NCBI RefSeq assembly: GCF_003033885.1
Contig: NZ_CP024081.1
Location: 5,106,497 to 5,170,496 of the forward strand
Reading direction: 5' to 3'
From: Pseudomonas rhizophila
GTDB lineage: Bacteria; Pseudomonadota; Gammaproteobacteria; Pseudomonadales; Pseudomonadaceae
Length of the DNA: 64,000 nucleotides
A program made the position numbers and the translations under genes. How positions within the stretch are numbered: position 1 is the first letter of the stretch; each line of letters opens with the position of its first letter. This document shows, in pieces, positions 1-8,557 of the stretch. The notes under the pieces are model-generated. The model was not told the DNA's origin, made no database searches, and saw only the letters and a list, made by a program, of their open reading frames with translations.

Positions 1-284
1 TGGTGGCCGAACAGGATGTGTTTGTTGGTCGGGACATAGTCCAGGCCATCGTTGTTGAGCACGGCGGGGGTGGCCCGGCGCGCATCGAGTTGCATCACGT
101 TATTGGCGATGAACAGGCTGTAGTAGCGGTAGGCGACCAGGTAGATGGCCACGGCTGCGACGACGATCCAGAGGGCGTTGATCGCCTCTCCCCGACGCAA
201 TGCCACGACGCCCAGGGCGCTCGCTCCCAAGACGGCCAGCAGTAGCCAGGGTATGTGGCGCAGCAGGCTATTATTATTTGTCAT
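1..284 (-). CDS. cstA: Carbon starvation protein A, N-terminal part (cut by window edge)
   Basis: This frame is open from an ATG at 282-284 to the window edge, so only about the first 94 residues are seen. They start MTNNNSLLRHIPWLLLAV, give two hydrophobic segments, and continue through a YRYYSLFIANNVMQLDARR stretch and a DGLDYVPTNKHILFGHH stretch. These match the conserved N-terminal core of the CstA peptide/pyruvate transporter family of the inner membrane. The C-terminal transmembrane part lies outside the window. The family is typically induced on carbon starvation; no regulatory site is claimed here. The next gene, a PilZ protein, is divergent. Confidence 0.85.
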   Translation of the reverse strand, partial: MTNNNSLLRHIPWLLLAVLGASALGVVALRRGEAINALWIVVAAVAIYLVAYRYYSLFIANNVMQLDARRATPAVLNNDGLDYVPTNKHILFGH

Positions 285-442
285 TTTTATATTCCGGCCA
301 GGGGGACAAGAAAGACAGCCATCGGAGTTTAGCGCTAACGAGAACAAAGGCCACCCCCGACATTTGTCTGCCAGCAGCCCAACGGTGACGACGGCGCGCC
401 AGTTGGGTCTATAGTCAATCAATCTTCAGAAAGGAATACGTA

Positions 443-811
443 ATGAGCGAACGCCGCCGCTTCGTACGAATCGAGTTCCATGCCCGAACCGAGCTGAGTC
501 AGGGCAAGGACGAGGACAAACTGACTTGGCCGGTCGAACTGCTGGACCTGTCTCTCAAGGGCCTGCTGATCAAAAAGCCCGAGCCCTGGCTTGGCAATCC
601 CGAGAAGACTTTCGTAGCCGACATTCACTTGAGCAACGACGTGGAAGTGCAGATGGAGGTTCGGTTGACCCACGACGACCATGGCCATCTGGGCTTTGTC
701 TGCGAGCATATCGACCTGGACTCCATCGCCCATCTGCGCCGGCTGGTGGAGTTGAACCTCGCCGATCAGGCTGAGCTTGAGCGGGAATTGGCGGCGTTGG
801 TACATATTTGA
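443..811 (+). CDS. PilZ domain protein
   Basis: A 122-residue single-domain protein. The c-di-GMP binding signature of PilZ is visible: RRxxR at residues 5-9 (RRFVR) and DxSxxG at residues 35-40 (DLSLKG), separated by about 30 residues as usual. No other domain or membrane segment is present, so it is probably a cytoplasmic c-di-GMP receptor or adaptor acting on motility, polysaccharide or adhesion. The ATG follows an AGAAAGGA ribosome binding site. The gene stands alone between cstA and the convergent radA, so its partner cannot be inferred from neighbours. Confidence 0.85.
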   Translation: MSERRRFVRIEFHARTELSQGKDEDKLTWPVELLDLSLKGLLIKKPEPWLGNPEKTFVADIHLSNDVEVQMEVRLTHDDHGHLGFVCEHIDLDSIAHLRRLVELNLADQAELERELAALVHI

Positions 812-842
812 ATAACCCTGCACCACGCAGCAGGCCTCGGAG

Positions 843-2210
843 TTATTCGAACAATGCATCCAGCGCCTGTTCCAGGCGAGTCACGGCAATGATCTGCAAC
901 CCGGCAGGCGCTTCCTTCGGCGCGTTGCCCTTGGGCACGATGGCGCGTTTGAAACCGTGCTTGGCCGCCTCCTTGAGCCGCTCCTGTCCGCTGGGCACCG
1001 GCCGGACTTCCCCCGACAGCCCCACTTCACCGAACACCAGCAGATCATGGGGCAGCGGCCGATTGCGCAAGCTGGACATGACCGCCGCCATCAACGCCAG
1101 GTCAGACGCGGTTTCCAATACTTTGACGCCGCCCACCACGTTGAGGAAAACATCCTGATCGTGGGTAGGAATGCCACCGTGTCGATGCAGGACCGCCAGC
1201 AACATGGCGAGCCGATTCTGATCCAGCCCCAAGGTGACCCGACGCGGGTTCGCCAAATGGCTGTCATCCACCAGCGCCTGAACCTCCACCAGCATCGGTC
1301 GGGTGCCTTCCCAGGTCGCCATGACCACACTGCCCGGCACTTCTTCCTGGGCGCGCGTGAGAAAAATCGCCGAAGGATTCGAGACTTCTTTCAAGCCTCT
1401 GTCGGTCATGCCGAACACACCCAATTCATTGACGGCGCCAAAGCGATTCTTCACTGCCCGCAACAAACGCAGGCGACCGTCGGATTCGCCCTCGAAATAC
1501 AACACGGTATCCACCATGTGCTCCAGCACCCGCGGGCCTGCCAGCGCGCCTTCCTTGGTGACGTGGCCCACCAGGAAAATCGCCGTACCGCTCTGCTTGG
1601 CATACCGCACCAGCAACGCCGCGCTTTCACGCACCTGTGACACGCCGCCCGGCGCCGATTGCAGTTGTTCGGTGAAAATCGTCTGGATCGAGTCGATCAC
1701 CATGACCTTGGGTTTTTCCAGGCGGGCCGTGGCGATGATGGTTTCGATGCACGTCTCGGTCATGACCCGCAGTTGATCCTGGGGCAGCCCCAGACGCCGG
1801 GCGCGCATGGCGACTTGCTGCTGGGATTCCTCGCCAGTGACGTACAGCGCCGGCATGCGCGTGGCCAGGTTGCACAAGGTTTGCAACAGGATGGTGGACT
1901 TGCCGATGCCCGGGTCCCCGCCAATCAGCACGACCGAACCGTCCACCAGACCACCGCCCAATACGCGGTCCAGCTCGCCGGACGCGGTGGAAAACCGTGG
2001 AATTTCCTCGACGCTGACTTCGGCCAGGGTCTTGATTTGCGCCTGCTGACCGGCCCACCCCGTGCGACCGGTGGGGGCTGCGGCACCGCCACTCTCCACC
2101 ATGGTTTCGGTCAAGGTGTTCCAGGCACCGCACTCACTGCACTGGCCGGCCCATTTGGGAAAGGTCGAGCCGCACTCGGTGCAGCCATACATGCGCTTTG
2201 CCTTGGCCAT
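843..2210 (-). CDS. radA: DNA repair protein RadA
   Basis: A RecA-like ATPase that helps branch migration in recombinational repair. The 455-residue product starts MAKAKRMYGCTECG; an upstream in-frame start is ignored because homology begins here. It has an N-terminal C4 zinc finger (Cys10, 13, 24, 27), a Walker A motif GGDPGIGKST, the RadA-specific KNRFG motif, and a C-terminal Lon-protease-like domain (PLPHDLLVFGEVGLSGEVRP). Length is normal for the family. It converges with the PilZ gene, and the ankyrin gene follows upstream on the same strand after a short gap. Confidence 0.97.
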   Translation of the reverse strand: MAKAKRMYGCTECGSTFPKWAGQCSECGAWNTLTETMVESGGAAAPTGRTGWAGQQAQIKTLAEVSVEEIPRFSTASGELDRVLGGGLVDGSVVLIGGDPGIGKSTILLQTLCNLATRMPALYVTGEESQQQVAMRARRLGLPQDQLRVMTETCIETIIATARLEKPKVMVIDSIQTIFTEQLQSAPGGVSQVRESAALLVRYAKQSGTAIFLVGHVTKEGALAGPRVLEHMVDTVLYFEGESDGRLRLLRAVKNRFGAVNELGVFGMTDRGLKEVSNPSAIFLTRAQEEVPGSVVMATWEGTRPMLVEVQALVDDSHLANPRRVTLGLDQNRLAMLLAVLHRHGGIPTHDQDVFLNVVGGVKVLETASDLALMAAVMSSLRNRPLPHDLLVFGEVGLSGEVRPVPSGQERLKEAAKHGFKRAIVPKGNAPKEAPAGLQIIAVTRLEQALDALFE

Positions 2211-2253
2211 CTGAACTCCGGGATAAAAACCGCGATGATAGCCCACGCGGGGG

Positions 2254-2805
2254 TCAGCGCGGGGCCGGCATTCTGATTTCACCGTTGGCCAGGTTCGCCG
2301 CGGTATTGCCCAGCGGATCCTGGGCCTGCAGGTCCGCCCCTTTGGCCGCCAAGGCGTCGAGCAACTCGACGCGCTTGAACAGGCCGGCGTACATCGCTGC
2401 GGTCTGTCCGGCGCCGTTGCGCTGGTCCGGGTTGCAATCGGTGGACAACAAACGGCGCGCGATCTGCACTTGGCCCTTGAAAATGGCGCCCATCAGCGCC
2501 GTGTTGCCCCGGTTGTCCTGGGTGCAGGCATCGGCGCCAGCGGCCAGCAGCCGCTCCACCGCCGCGCCATGGCCGTGGTAAGCGGCCAGGATCAGCGCGG
2601 TGTAGCCTTTTTCGTCCTGGGTGTTGAGCGAGTAACCAGCCTCGATAAAGGTCTCGAGCATCGGCACGTCGCCCCGCCGGGCGGCGTCGAAGTAATAAGT
2701 TTGCAACTGCTCTTGTACAACCACCGGGTCGGTGGGCATGGGCTGATCGGCCCATACGCTCAACGACCCGATTGCGAGCATCGAAAACAGGAAGTTACGC
2801 AGCAT
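2254..2805 (-). CDS. ankB: Periplasmic ankyrin-repeat protein AnkB, partner of the KatB catalase
   Basis: A 183-residue protein with an N-terminal signal peptide (MLRNFLFSMLAIGSLSVWA, cleavage likely before DQP) and about four ankyrin repeats, recognisable by motifs such as GYTALILAAYHGH and GNTALMGAIFKG. The start at 2805 is chosen for its AGGAGA ribosome site; an in-frame start six codons upstream has none. In P. aeruginosa ankB lies next to katB and is needed for full KatB activity, probably by shielding or tethering it in the periplasm. The same pairing is seen here, interrupted by a REPIN. Confidence 0.85.
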   Translation of the reverse strand: MLRNFLFSMLAIGSLSVWADQPMPTDPVVVQEQLQTYYFDAARRGDVPMLETFIEAGYSLNTQDEKGYTALILAAYHGHGAAVERLLAAGADACTQDNRGNTALMGAIFKGQVQIARRLLSTDCNPDQRNGAGQTAAMYAGLFKRVELLDALAAKGADLQAQDPLGNTAANLANGEIRMPAPR

Positions 2806-2840
2806 GACGTCTCCTTGGCGCAAGGCTGTAGATGCAGGGT

Positions 2841-2927
2841 TGCGGGAGCATGGCTTGCCCGCAACGCAGACGACTCGGTCTGGCTTCAGACCGCAGCGCC
2901 TGCTTCGCGAGCAAGCTTTGCTCCCAC
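2841..2927. repeat. REPIN between katB and ankB
   Basis: Two inverted REP units (GCGGGAGCATGGCTTGCCCGC on one arm, reverse complement of GTGGGAGCAAAGCTTGCTCGC on the other) about 40 bases apart. It belongs to the type built on GTGGGAGCAAGGCTTGC but is more diverged than the copies at 20.5 and 26.5 kb. It could form a stem-loop in the katB-ankB transcript. Confidence 0.75.
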
Positions 2928-2953
2928 GGGTTATGCACGTGCCAGGCTGTGGA

Positions 2954-4495
2954 TCAGTCGCTGAGTTTTTCCGCCAGCGCCTTGACCCGGGTCAGATCGC
3001 CTTTGGCGACACGGGCTACACCGGTGCCGTATTCAGGATCAGCCTTGTAGAGGAACGACAGGATGATGTGCTTGCTCTCCTCATCGGTGGTCGCCAGCGA
3101 TCCGCCGAAGCTTTCGATCAGGTCATTGCGCTCTTTCTGGTTGAACGAGCGGTACAGGTCACCGGCTTGCTTGAAGTTCTGCTCACGCTGGATCTTCGCC
3201 TGCTGGGTACTGCCAGTCAGCGCGGTCTGGCTGTAGCGTGCCGTTGGCTGTTCCTGGCGAGGCATCAGGCGGCTCGGCTGATAATTCACGCCGGTGCTGG
3301 TGGCGCCCGAATTCATCGCGCCGTCCTGGTTGCCATTGTTGACCGCCACCTTCGGCGCATTGATGGGCAACTGAAGCGCGTTGGGTCCTACTCGATACAT
3401 TTGCGTATCGGCATAGGAGAACACCCGCCCCTGCAACAGTCGATCTTCCGACGGCTCGATGCCCGGAACAAGATTGGCCGGCGCCATCGCCACTTGCTCG
3501 GTTTCCTGGAAAACATTCGCCGGGTTACGGTTCAAAACCATTTGCCCGACTTTGCGTTCAGGCACACCCGGCCAGATTTTTGTCGCATCAAGAGGATCGA
3601 AATCAAACGTGGAAAGGTCCTGCGGGTTCAGCACCTGAACGTACAAGTCCCATTTCGGGAAGTCGCCCTTATTAATATGACTCACCAGATCGTTAGTCAT
3701 ATGGCTGTAATCTTGCCCCTGAACTTTCACAACTTCTTTCGGATCGAGATTTTTCAGGCCCTGCAAACTTTTCCAATGAAACTTTACGTAGTGAACTTCA
3801 CCCTTTGCATTCACCAACTTGTAGGCATGCACACCATTACCGTCCATTTCACGATAACTGGCCGGCGTGCCGGAATTGGAATACAACTCGGTCAGCGTGC
3901 GCGTTGCTTCGGGCACGTGAGAAAAGAAATCGAAACGGCGGGCGTCATCATCCAAGTTGGTCCGAGGGTCGGGTTTGAAAGCATGGACCATGTCTGGAAA
4001 CTTGATGGCATCGCGAATGAAGAAGGTCGGGAAGTTGTTACCCACCAGATCCCAGTTACCCTCGGCCGTGTAGAACTTGGTGGCAAAGCCACGGGGGTCA
4101 CGCAGGGTTTCCGGCGAATGGTTGCCATGCACTACAGCAGAAAAACGCACGAACACCGGCGTGGCCTGGCCAGCGGCGAAGACTTTGGCCTTGGTCAGAT
4201 CACTGAGGTCGTCGGTGACTGTAAATGTGCCATGGGCGCCGGTTCCTCGTGCATGCACCACGCGCTCGGGGATGCGCTCGCGGTCGAAGCGCTGGAGTTT
4301 CTGGATCAGTTGCACGTCTTGCAACAAGGTCGGCCCGTTAGGACCGGCTGTTTGCGAGTTCTGGTTGTCGCCCACAGCCGCACCGTTATCGCGGGTCAGG
4401 GTGGCCGCGTTGACGGACAAGGACAACAGGCTGGCGGTGAGCACAAAAAAAGCACGGCGAGGGGTGAAAGTCCCGCCGCCAAGGGAAATGTTCAT
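2954..4495 (-). CDS. katB: Periplasmic catalase KatB
   Basis: Haem catalase that breaks down hydrogen peroxide. The product is 513 residues from the ATG at 4495, which follows an AGAGGAAA ribosome site. A signal peptide covers about residues 1-30 (cleavage near SVNA-ATL), which places it in the periplasm. The catalytic His81 lies in ERVVHARG, the distal haem region is in RFSAVVHGNHSPETLRDPRG, and the proximal haem tyrosine is in RVFSYADTQMYR. It matches the small-subunit, clade 3 type. KatB is peroxide-inducible via OxyR in P. aeruginosa; I did not find a convincing full OxyR site upstream. ankB follows. Confidence 0.95.
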   Translation of the reverse strand: MNISLGGGTFTPRRAFFVLTASLLSLSVNAATLTRDNGAAVGDNQNSQTAGPNGPTLLQDVQLIQKLQRFDRERIPERVVHARGTGAHGTFTVTDDLSDLTKAKVFAAGQATPVFVRFSAVVHGNHSPETLRDPRGFATKFYTAEGNWDLVGNNFPTFFIRDAIKFPDMVHAFKPDPRTNLDDDARRFDFFSHVPEATRTLTELYSNSGTPASYREMDGNGVHAYKLVNAKGEVHYVKFHWKSLQGLKNLDPKEVVKVQGQDYSHMTNDLVSHINKGDFPKWDLYVQVLNPQDLSTFDFDPLDATKIWPGVPERKVGQMVLNRNPANVFQETEQVAMAPANLVPGIEPSEDRLLQGRVFSYADTQMYRVGPNALQLPINAPKVAVNNGNQDGAMNSGATSTGVNYQPSRLMPRQEQPTARYSQTALTGSTQQAKIQREQNFKQAGDLYRSFNQKERNDLIESFGGSLATTDEESKHIILSFLYKADPEYGTGVARVAKGDLTRVKALAEKLSD

Positions 4496-4777
4496 AGGCG
4501 TTTCCTCTGATGTTATAGAGCGCATCCATGTGCGCCTTGCAGAGGCTAGTGCTCTAAAAAGAAAAACCTAAATAGAAATGCCGCACCGATCCGATAGAAA
4601 AATCCTTATAGGGAATCGGCTCGGGACCGCGTATCACGCGCGATTGATGGCACTTTGTAAACTTTTCCTCCTGTCCCGAGTCGATAACTGAAGCTTTGTA
4701 AGCAGGCGTTTCGAGCAGGACGCGTTTGGCTGATTTACACTGCCACCATCCACTTCATCTGTCACAAGGAACAACTC

Positions 4778-5191
4778 ATGGGCGTGATTAACGAGTTCAA
4801 GGCCTTCGCGGTCAAAGGCAATGTCGTCGACATGGCCGTCGGGATCATTATCGGTGCTGCTTTCGGCAAAATCGTTTCGTCCTTCGTTGGCGACGTCATC
4901 ATGCCTCCGATCGGCCTTTTGATTGGCGGGGTGGACTTTAGCGACCTGGCCATCACACTCAAGGCGGCACAAGGCGATGCGCCGGCGGTGGTATTGGCCT
5001 ATGGCAAATTCATTCAAAGCACCATTGATTTCATCATTGTGGCGTTCGCCATTTTCATGGGCGTCAAGGCCATCAACCGTCTCAAGCGCGAAGAAGCCGT
5101 TGCTCCCAGCGCGCCACCGGTTCCGACCAAGGAAGAACTGTTGCTGAGCGAAATTCGCGACCTGCTCAAGGCCCAGAACGAGAGGCCCTGA
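4778..5191 (+). CDS. mscL: Large-conductance mechanosensitive channel MscL
   Basis: A 137-residue inner-membrane channel that opens under membrane tension and releases solutes during hypo-osmotic shock. The N-terminal [20 protein letters not shown] amphipathic segment is followed by TM1 (about residues 15-42) with the pore-lining glycines. A periplasmic loop, TM2 (about 70-95) and a charged C-terminal helix ([15 protein letters not shown]) complete it. Length and order are standard. The ATG follows a CAAGGAA ribosome site. It is divergent from katB and convergent with the ferredoxin reductase gene. Confidence 0.97.
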   Translation: MGVINEFKAFAVKGNVVDMAVGIIIGAAFGKIVSSFVGDVIMPPIGLLIGGVDFSDLAITLKAAQGDAPAVVLAYGKFIQSTIDFIIVAFAIFMGVKAINRLKREEAVAPSAPPVPTKEELLLSEIRDLLKAQNERP

Positions 5192-5204
5192 CTCACACTT
5201 CGCC

Positions 5205-5240
5205 GCCTGTGGCGTGGGTTTTTATCTCCTCGCCACAGGC
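5205..5240. terminator. Inverted repeat between convergent mscL and fpr-type genes
   Basis: GCCTGTGGCG and its exact complement CGCCACAGGC form a 10-bp stem with a 16-base loop containing a T run. It lies between two converging genes and could serve both strands as a terminator; a clean U tract is weak on each side. Confidence 0.55.
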
Positions 5241-5247
5241 GCCTTTT

Positions 5248-6024
5248 CTACCAATAGTTTTCCACGGCCACCTGACCTGGCCGACGGCTGAGACTCAGTT
5301 GCAGGCCCCTGGCCTTGAGCAGCTTGCGCGTGTCATCGATCATCTGCGGATTGCCGCACAACATCACCCGCGAGTGTTCCGGCGTCAGCTCGATGTCAGC
5401 CGCCCTTTCCAACTCGCCATTTTCGATCAGTGTCGTGATTCGTCCGCTGAGCGCACCGGGATGCTGTTCACGGGTGACGGTCGCGATGAAACGAAACTTG
5501 TGGGCGTAGCCGGCCAGGTAGTCGCGCTGGCTCAACCCTTTGATCAGCTCCTGATATGCCAGCTCCCGTGCCTCGCGGACGCTGTACACCAGGACGATCG
5601 TCTCGAATTTTTCCCATGCTTCGAAATCCTGGAGAATCGAGAGGAACGGTGCGACGCCCGTTCCCGTGGACAGCAGCCACAAATCGCGCCCGTCAACGAA
5701 ACGATCAAGCGTCAAGTAGCCAAAGGCCTGGCGATCAACCAGCAGGCTGTCGCCTGGCTGCAGCCGACTCAGTTCGCTGGTGAACTCGCCGTCCGGTACT
5801 ACGATGGAAAAAAACTCGAGGAATTCATCGAACGGCGAAGACACCATGGAATATGCCCGCCAAACGATGGTGCCATCCGCTTTAGCGACCCCGAGCCGGG
5901 CGAACTGCCCCGCCCGAAAACGAAAACCGCGATCCCGTGTGGTACGCAACGTAAACAAATGAGGTGCCACGGGCTGCACATCGAGCAAGGTTTGACGGGT
6001 GAACTTCTCTGAGCTGTCGATCAT
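5248..6024 (-). CDS. Ferredoxin/flavodoxin--NADP+ reductase
   Basis: A 258-residue FAD enzyme that moves electrons between NADPH and ferredoxin or flavodoxin. The FAD-binding RAYS motif is at residues 56-59 and the NADP-binding GTGVAPF motif at about 121-127. The chain ends in the aromatic YW pair typical of the bacterial subclass like E. coli Fpr. The start at 6024 is preceded by GGAG; further upstream in-frame codons are not supported. Pseudomonads often carry two such paralogs, one oxidative-stress linked, and sequence alone does not say which this is, so no symbol is given. Confidence 0.88.
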   Translation of the reverse strand: MIDSSEKFTRQTLLDVQPVAPHLFTLRTTRDRGFRFRAGQFARLGVAKADGTIVWRAYSMVSSPFDEFLEFFSIVVPDGEFTSELSRLQPGDSLLVDRQAFGYLTLDRFVDGRDLWLLSTGTGVAPFLSILQDFEAWEKFETIVLVYSVREARELAYQELIKGLSQRDYLAGYAHKFRFIATVTREQHPGALSGRITTLIENGELERAADIELTPEHSRVMLCGNPQMIDDTRKLLKARGLQLSLSRRPGQVAVENYW

Positions 6025-6315
6025 GAGCCACTCCAACGAGACAAGACTTACAGTGTCCCGCAAAGTGAGCCCCTTCACCACTGACAACGAGTAGTGGCAC
6101 TTTAGCTACTAATGCCTCCGTCGCCGAGCATATCTTCTACCAGACTTATACAAAACTATCCCAACTGTAAAATCATACTCAAAAAGTTTATTTCTTAAAC
6201 ATTTCAAACTGTAAGCAAATAAAAAAAAGCTCACTGCAATTTAAGAATAGTCCTACACTAAAAATTCGCATCATGGATTGGATCCGCATGGACGAACTCA
6301 ACCCAGGAGAGAGCG

Positions 6316-7029
6316 ATGGACAAGTGGAAGGACTTGCTGTTGAGGAAGTTATCCTGTGAAAAGGACTTACAGACGGCCTATCGTCTAGTCCTGAATTTCT
6401 TTAACAATCAGGGATTTGAATATTGTGCATTCTCAGCCTATCTCGGAAGCCCGGACAAGCATACCAACAAGGTAAACCTGAATAACTACCCTTATGGATG
6501 GGACAGACTATATGAACAGAACGGCTATGCATCGAACGACCCACTAGTAGCACATTGCAATCAATCACCGCTTCCAATCTTGTGGGATGAGACTGTTTTT
6601 GCTCAGGCCCCCAAGTTGTGGCGAGAACTTAATCGTCAGGGACTCAAGTATGGCTGGACCCAGGCCGTTCATGATGAACAGGGGGCACACTGCAGCCTTT
6701 TCAGCCTGGCTCGGACTCATTGCCCCATCGATATCGACGAGCATTACGCAAATCTGGGCTATGCCATTTTCGCCAGTCAAAGATTGCATGCGCTGGCCAG
6801 CAAAAAACTGGCTGACGCTGCCGCGACTCCACAAAAATGTCATTTATCACCCAGAGAGATCGAAGTATTGAGGTGGTCGGCCGAAGGCAAGACGGCTTCG
6901 GAAGTGGGCAGAATCCTCTGCCTCTCCGAGCGCACCGTGAACTTCCATGTGTGCAGTTGCATGCGAAAGCTGAACGTCAACAACAAAATCTCAGCGGTAG
7001 CCAAGGCGGCCCACATCCATGTGATCTGA
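6316..7029 (+). CDS. LuxR-family quorum-sensing regulator (solo)
   Basis: A 237-residue regulator with an N-terminal autoinducer-binding domain (about residues 15-165) and a C-terminal LuxR helix-turn-helix (about 175-235). The conserved acyl-homoserine-lactone pocket residues are all present: Trp62, Tyr66, Asp75, Pro76, Trp90 and Gly113. The DNA-binding signature residues Glu181, Leu185 and Gly191 are also present. No luxI-type synthase is in the window, so it is a solo here. An AGGAGAG ribosome site precedes the ATG. The gene and especially its roughly 200-base upstream region are much richer in A and T than the neighbours, which suggests acquisition or a silenced promoter. Confidence 0.88.
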   Translation: MDKWKDLLLRKLSCEKDLQTAYRLVLNFFNNQGFEYCAFSAYLGSPDKHTNKVNLNNYPYGWDRLYEQNGYASNDPLVAHCNQSPLPILWDETVFAQAPKLWRELNRQGLKYGWTQAVHDEQGAHCSLFSLARTHCPIDIDEHYANLGYAIFASQRLHALASKKLADAAATPQKCHLSPREIEVLRWSAEGKTASEVGRILCLSERTVNFHVCSCMRKLNVNNKISAVAKAAHIHVI

Positions 7030-7211
7030 ACCGTGCGGCGCACTTACCAACCTGAAAAAACCCGCGAGTAATGCCTGGAAAAAAAACGTACCATTTACGG
7101 CTCCACTTGAATGATGACGCGCCCAGTACGCGACGAAGTTCATTCAGGCGGTCCCGCTGAGACACCTGCCCCGGGGCAGCGGGACATTCGTTGATCTCCA
7201 GAGTCCCAGCC

Positions 7212-8351
7212 ATGCCCTTGCTCGACAGTCCCTTCGCCCAACTTGACCTGATCCGCCAACCCGAACAGCAGAACGAACCGCTGCAAGCCTTTGACGCAGC
7301 CGACGAATACCTGCTCGCGTATCTGGCCGAGCAACAGCCGCTCGCCGATACCCGGGTCCTGGTCCTCAATGACAGCTTTGGTGCCCTGGCGGCGAGCCTT
7401 GCCGGCAAGGTTGAAGTCATCAGCAGCAGCGACTCGTACCTGGCCTTGCAGGCGCTGGAGAAAAACCTGGTGCGCAACGGCCTGCCCTTTGATGCAGTGC
7501 CGACGTTGCCGGCCAGTGAACCGTTGACCGGACCTTTCAACCGCGTCCTGATCAAAGTGCCGAAAACCCTGGCCCTGCTGGAAGAACAGTTGATTCGCCT
7601 GCAAGGCCAATTGGCCCCCGGCGCCCAGGTGATTGCTGCTGCGATGGTCAAGCATCTGCCACGGGCCGCCGGTGACCTGCTGGAACGCTACGTTGGCCCG
7701 GTGCAGGCCTCGCTGGCAGTGAAAAAAGCTCGCTTGTTGATCGCCACGCCAGAAGCGCTCCAGCCAGAAACCCGAGTGCCGACCGCATCCCCCTACCCCA
7801 CGCGCTATTGGTTGGAAGAGCCAAAGATCGAATTGCTCAACCACGCCAACGTGTTCTGTCGCGAAGGCCTGGACATCGGCACCCGGGCATTTCTGCCGCA
7901 TCTGCCAAAGAACCTGGGCACCGCCCGCGTCGCGGACCTGGGGTGCGGCAACGGTGTACTGGCAATCGCCAGCGCCCTGCAGAATCCCGAGGCCCACTAC
8001 ACCCTGGTGGATGAATCGTACATGGCCGTGCAGTCGGCCGCCGAGAACTGGCGCGCCGCCCTGGGCGAGCGTGAGGTGACCATACGAGCTGGGGACGGTC
8101 TGGCCGGGCAAGAGGCGCAGTCATTGGATGTAGTGCTGTGTAATCCGCCTTTCCACCAACAGCAGGTGGTGGGCGACTTCCTCGCCTGGCGGATGTTTCA
8201 GCAGGCGCGCGAAGCACTGGTGGTCGGCGGCGCGCTGTACATCGTCGGCAATCGGCACCTGGGCTACCACAGCAAACTGGCGCGGTTGTTCCGGGGGGTC
8301 GAACAAGTGGCCGCAACCCCGAAATTCGTCATCCTCAAGGCCCGCAAATAA
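7212..8351 (+). CDS. rlmG: 23S rRNA guanine-N2-methyltransferase RlmG
   Basis: S-adenosylmethionine-dependent enzyme that methylates G1835 of 23S rRNA. The 379-residue product has the two-domain layout of the RlmG/RsmC family. A degenerate N-terminal methyltransferase-like half is followed by a catalytic half with motif I DLGCGNG (242-248) and motif IV NPPF (311-314), typical for exocyclic amine methylation. The start MPLLDSPFAQLDL at 7212 matches the family; an in-frame ATG seven codons upstream is less likely. It stands alone. Confidence 0.9.
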   Translation: MPLLDSPFAQLDLIRQPEQQNEPLQAFDAADEYLLAYLAEQQPLADTRVLVLNDSFGALAASLAGKVEVISSSDSYLALQALEKNLVRNGLPFDAVPTLPASEPLTGPFNRVLIKVPKTLALLEEQLIRLQGQLAPGAQVIAAAMVKHLPRAAGDLLERYVGPVQASLAVKKARLLIATPEALQPETRVPTASPYPTRYWLEEPKIELLNHANVFCREGLDIGTRAFLPHLPKNLGTARVADLGCGNGVLAIASALQNPEAHYTLVDESYMAVQSAAENWRAALGEREVTIRAGDGLAGQEAQSLDVVLCNPPFHQQQVVGDFLAWRMFQQAREALVVGGALYIVGNRHLGYHSKLARLFRGVEQVAATPKFVILKARK

Positions 8352-8371
8352 TTTGACCCTGCCCGGGAGCG

Positions 8372-8536
8372 TCAGTGGGTGGTCAGCCCTGCGGCGTTCA
8401 TGAACATCCGCATCAGGCTGGCGACGATAAACAGGGCCAGCACACTGCCGGCCCAGATCAGCGCCAGCCAGCCAAGTCGCTGCCAGAGCGGCTTCTTTTC
8501 AGCCGCTTCGATGTCTTTCAAATCAGGCTTGGCCAT
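8372..8536 (-). CDS. Small single-span membrane protein, DUF2474, likely oxidase accessory subunit
   Basis: A 54-residue protein with one transmembrane helix (about residues 20-43: LGWLALIWAGSVLALFIVAS) and a charged N-terminus. The start at 8536 is favoured by a GAGG ribosome site. DUF2474 genes commonly sit directly behind cyanide-insensitive oxidase genes, as here, 21 bases after cioB. By analogy with CydX of cytochrome bd it may stabilise the oxidase; this role is inference. Confidence 0.75.
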   Translation of the reverse strand: MAKPDLKDIEAAEKKPLWQRLGWLALIWAGSVLALFIVASLMRMFMNAAGLTTH

Positions 8537-8557
8537 TTTCAATGCCTCGCTGGTCAA

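Noticed and set aside
2804..4510. A 568-codon plus-strand frame opposite katB
   Set aside because: Mirror of the katB codons; no ribosome site, signal or motif.
4550..4620. Possible OxyR site upstream of katB (several ATAG tetramers)
   Set aside because: The tetramers do not have the regular ten to eleven base spacing of an OxyR site.
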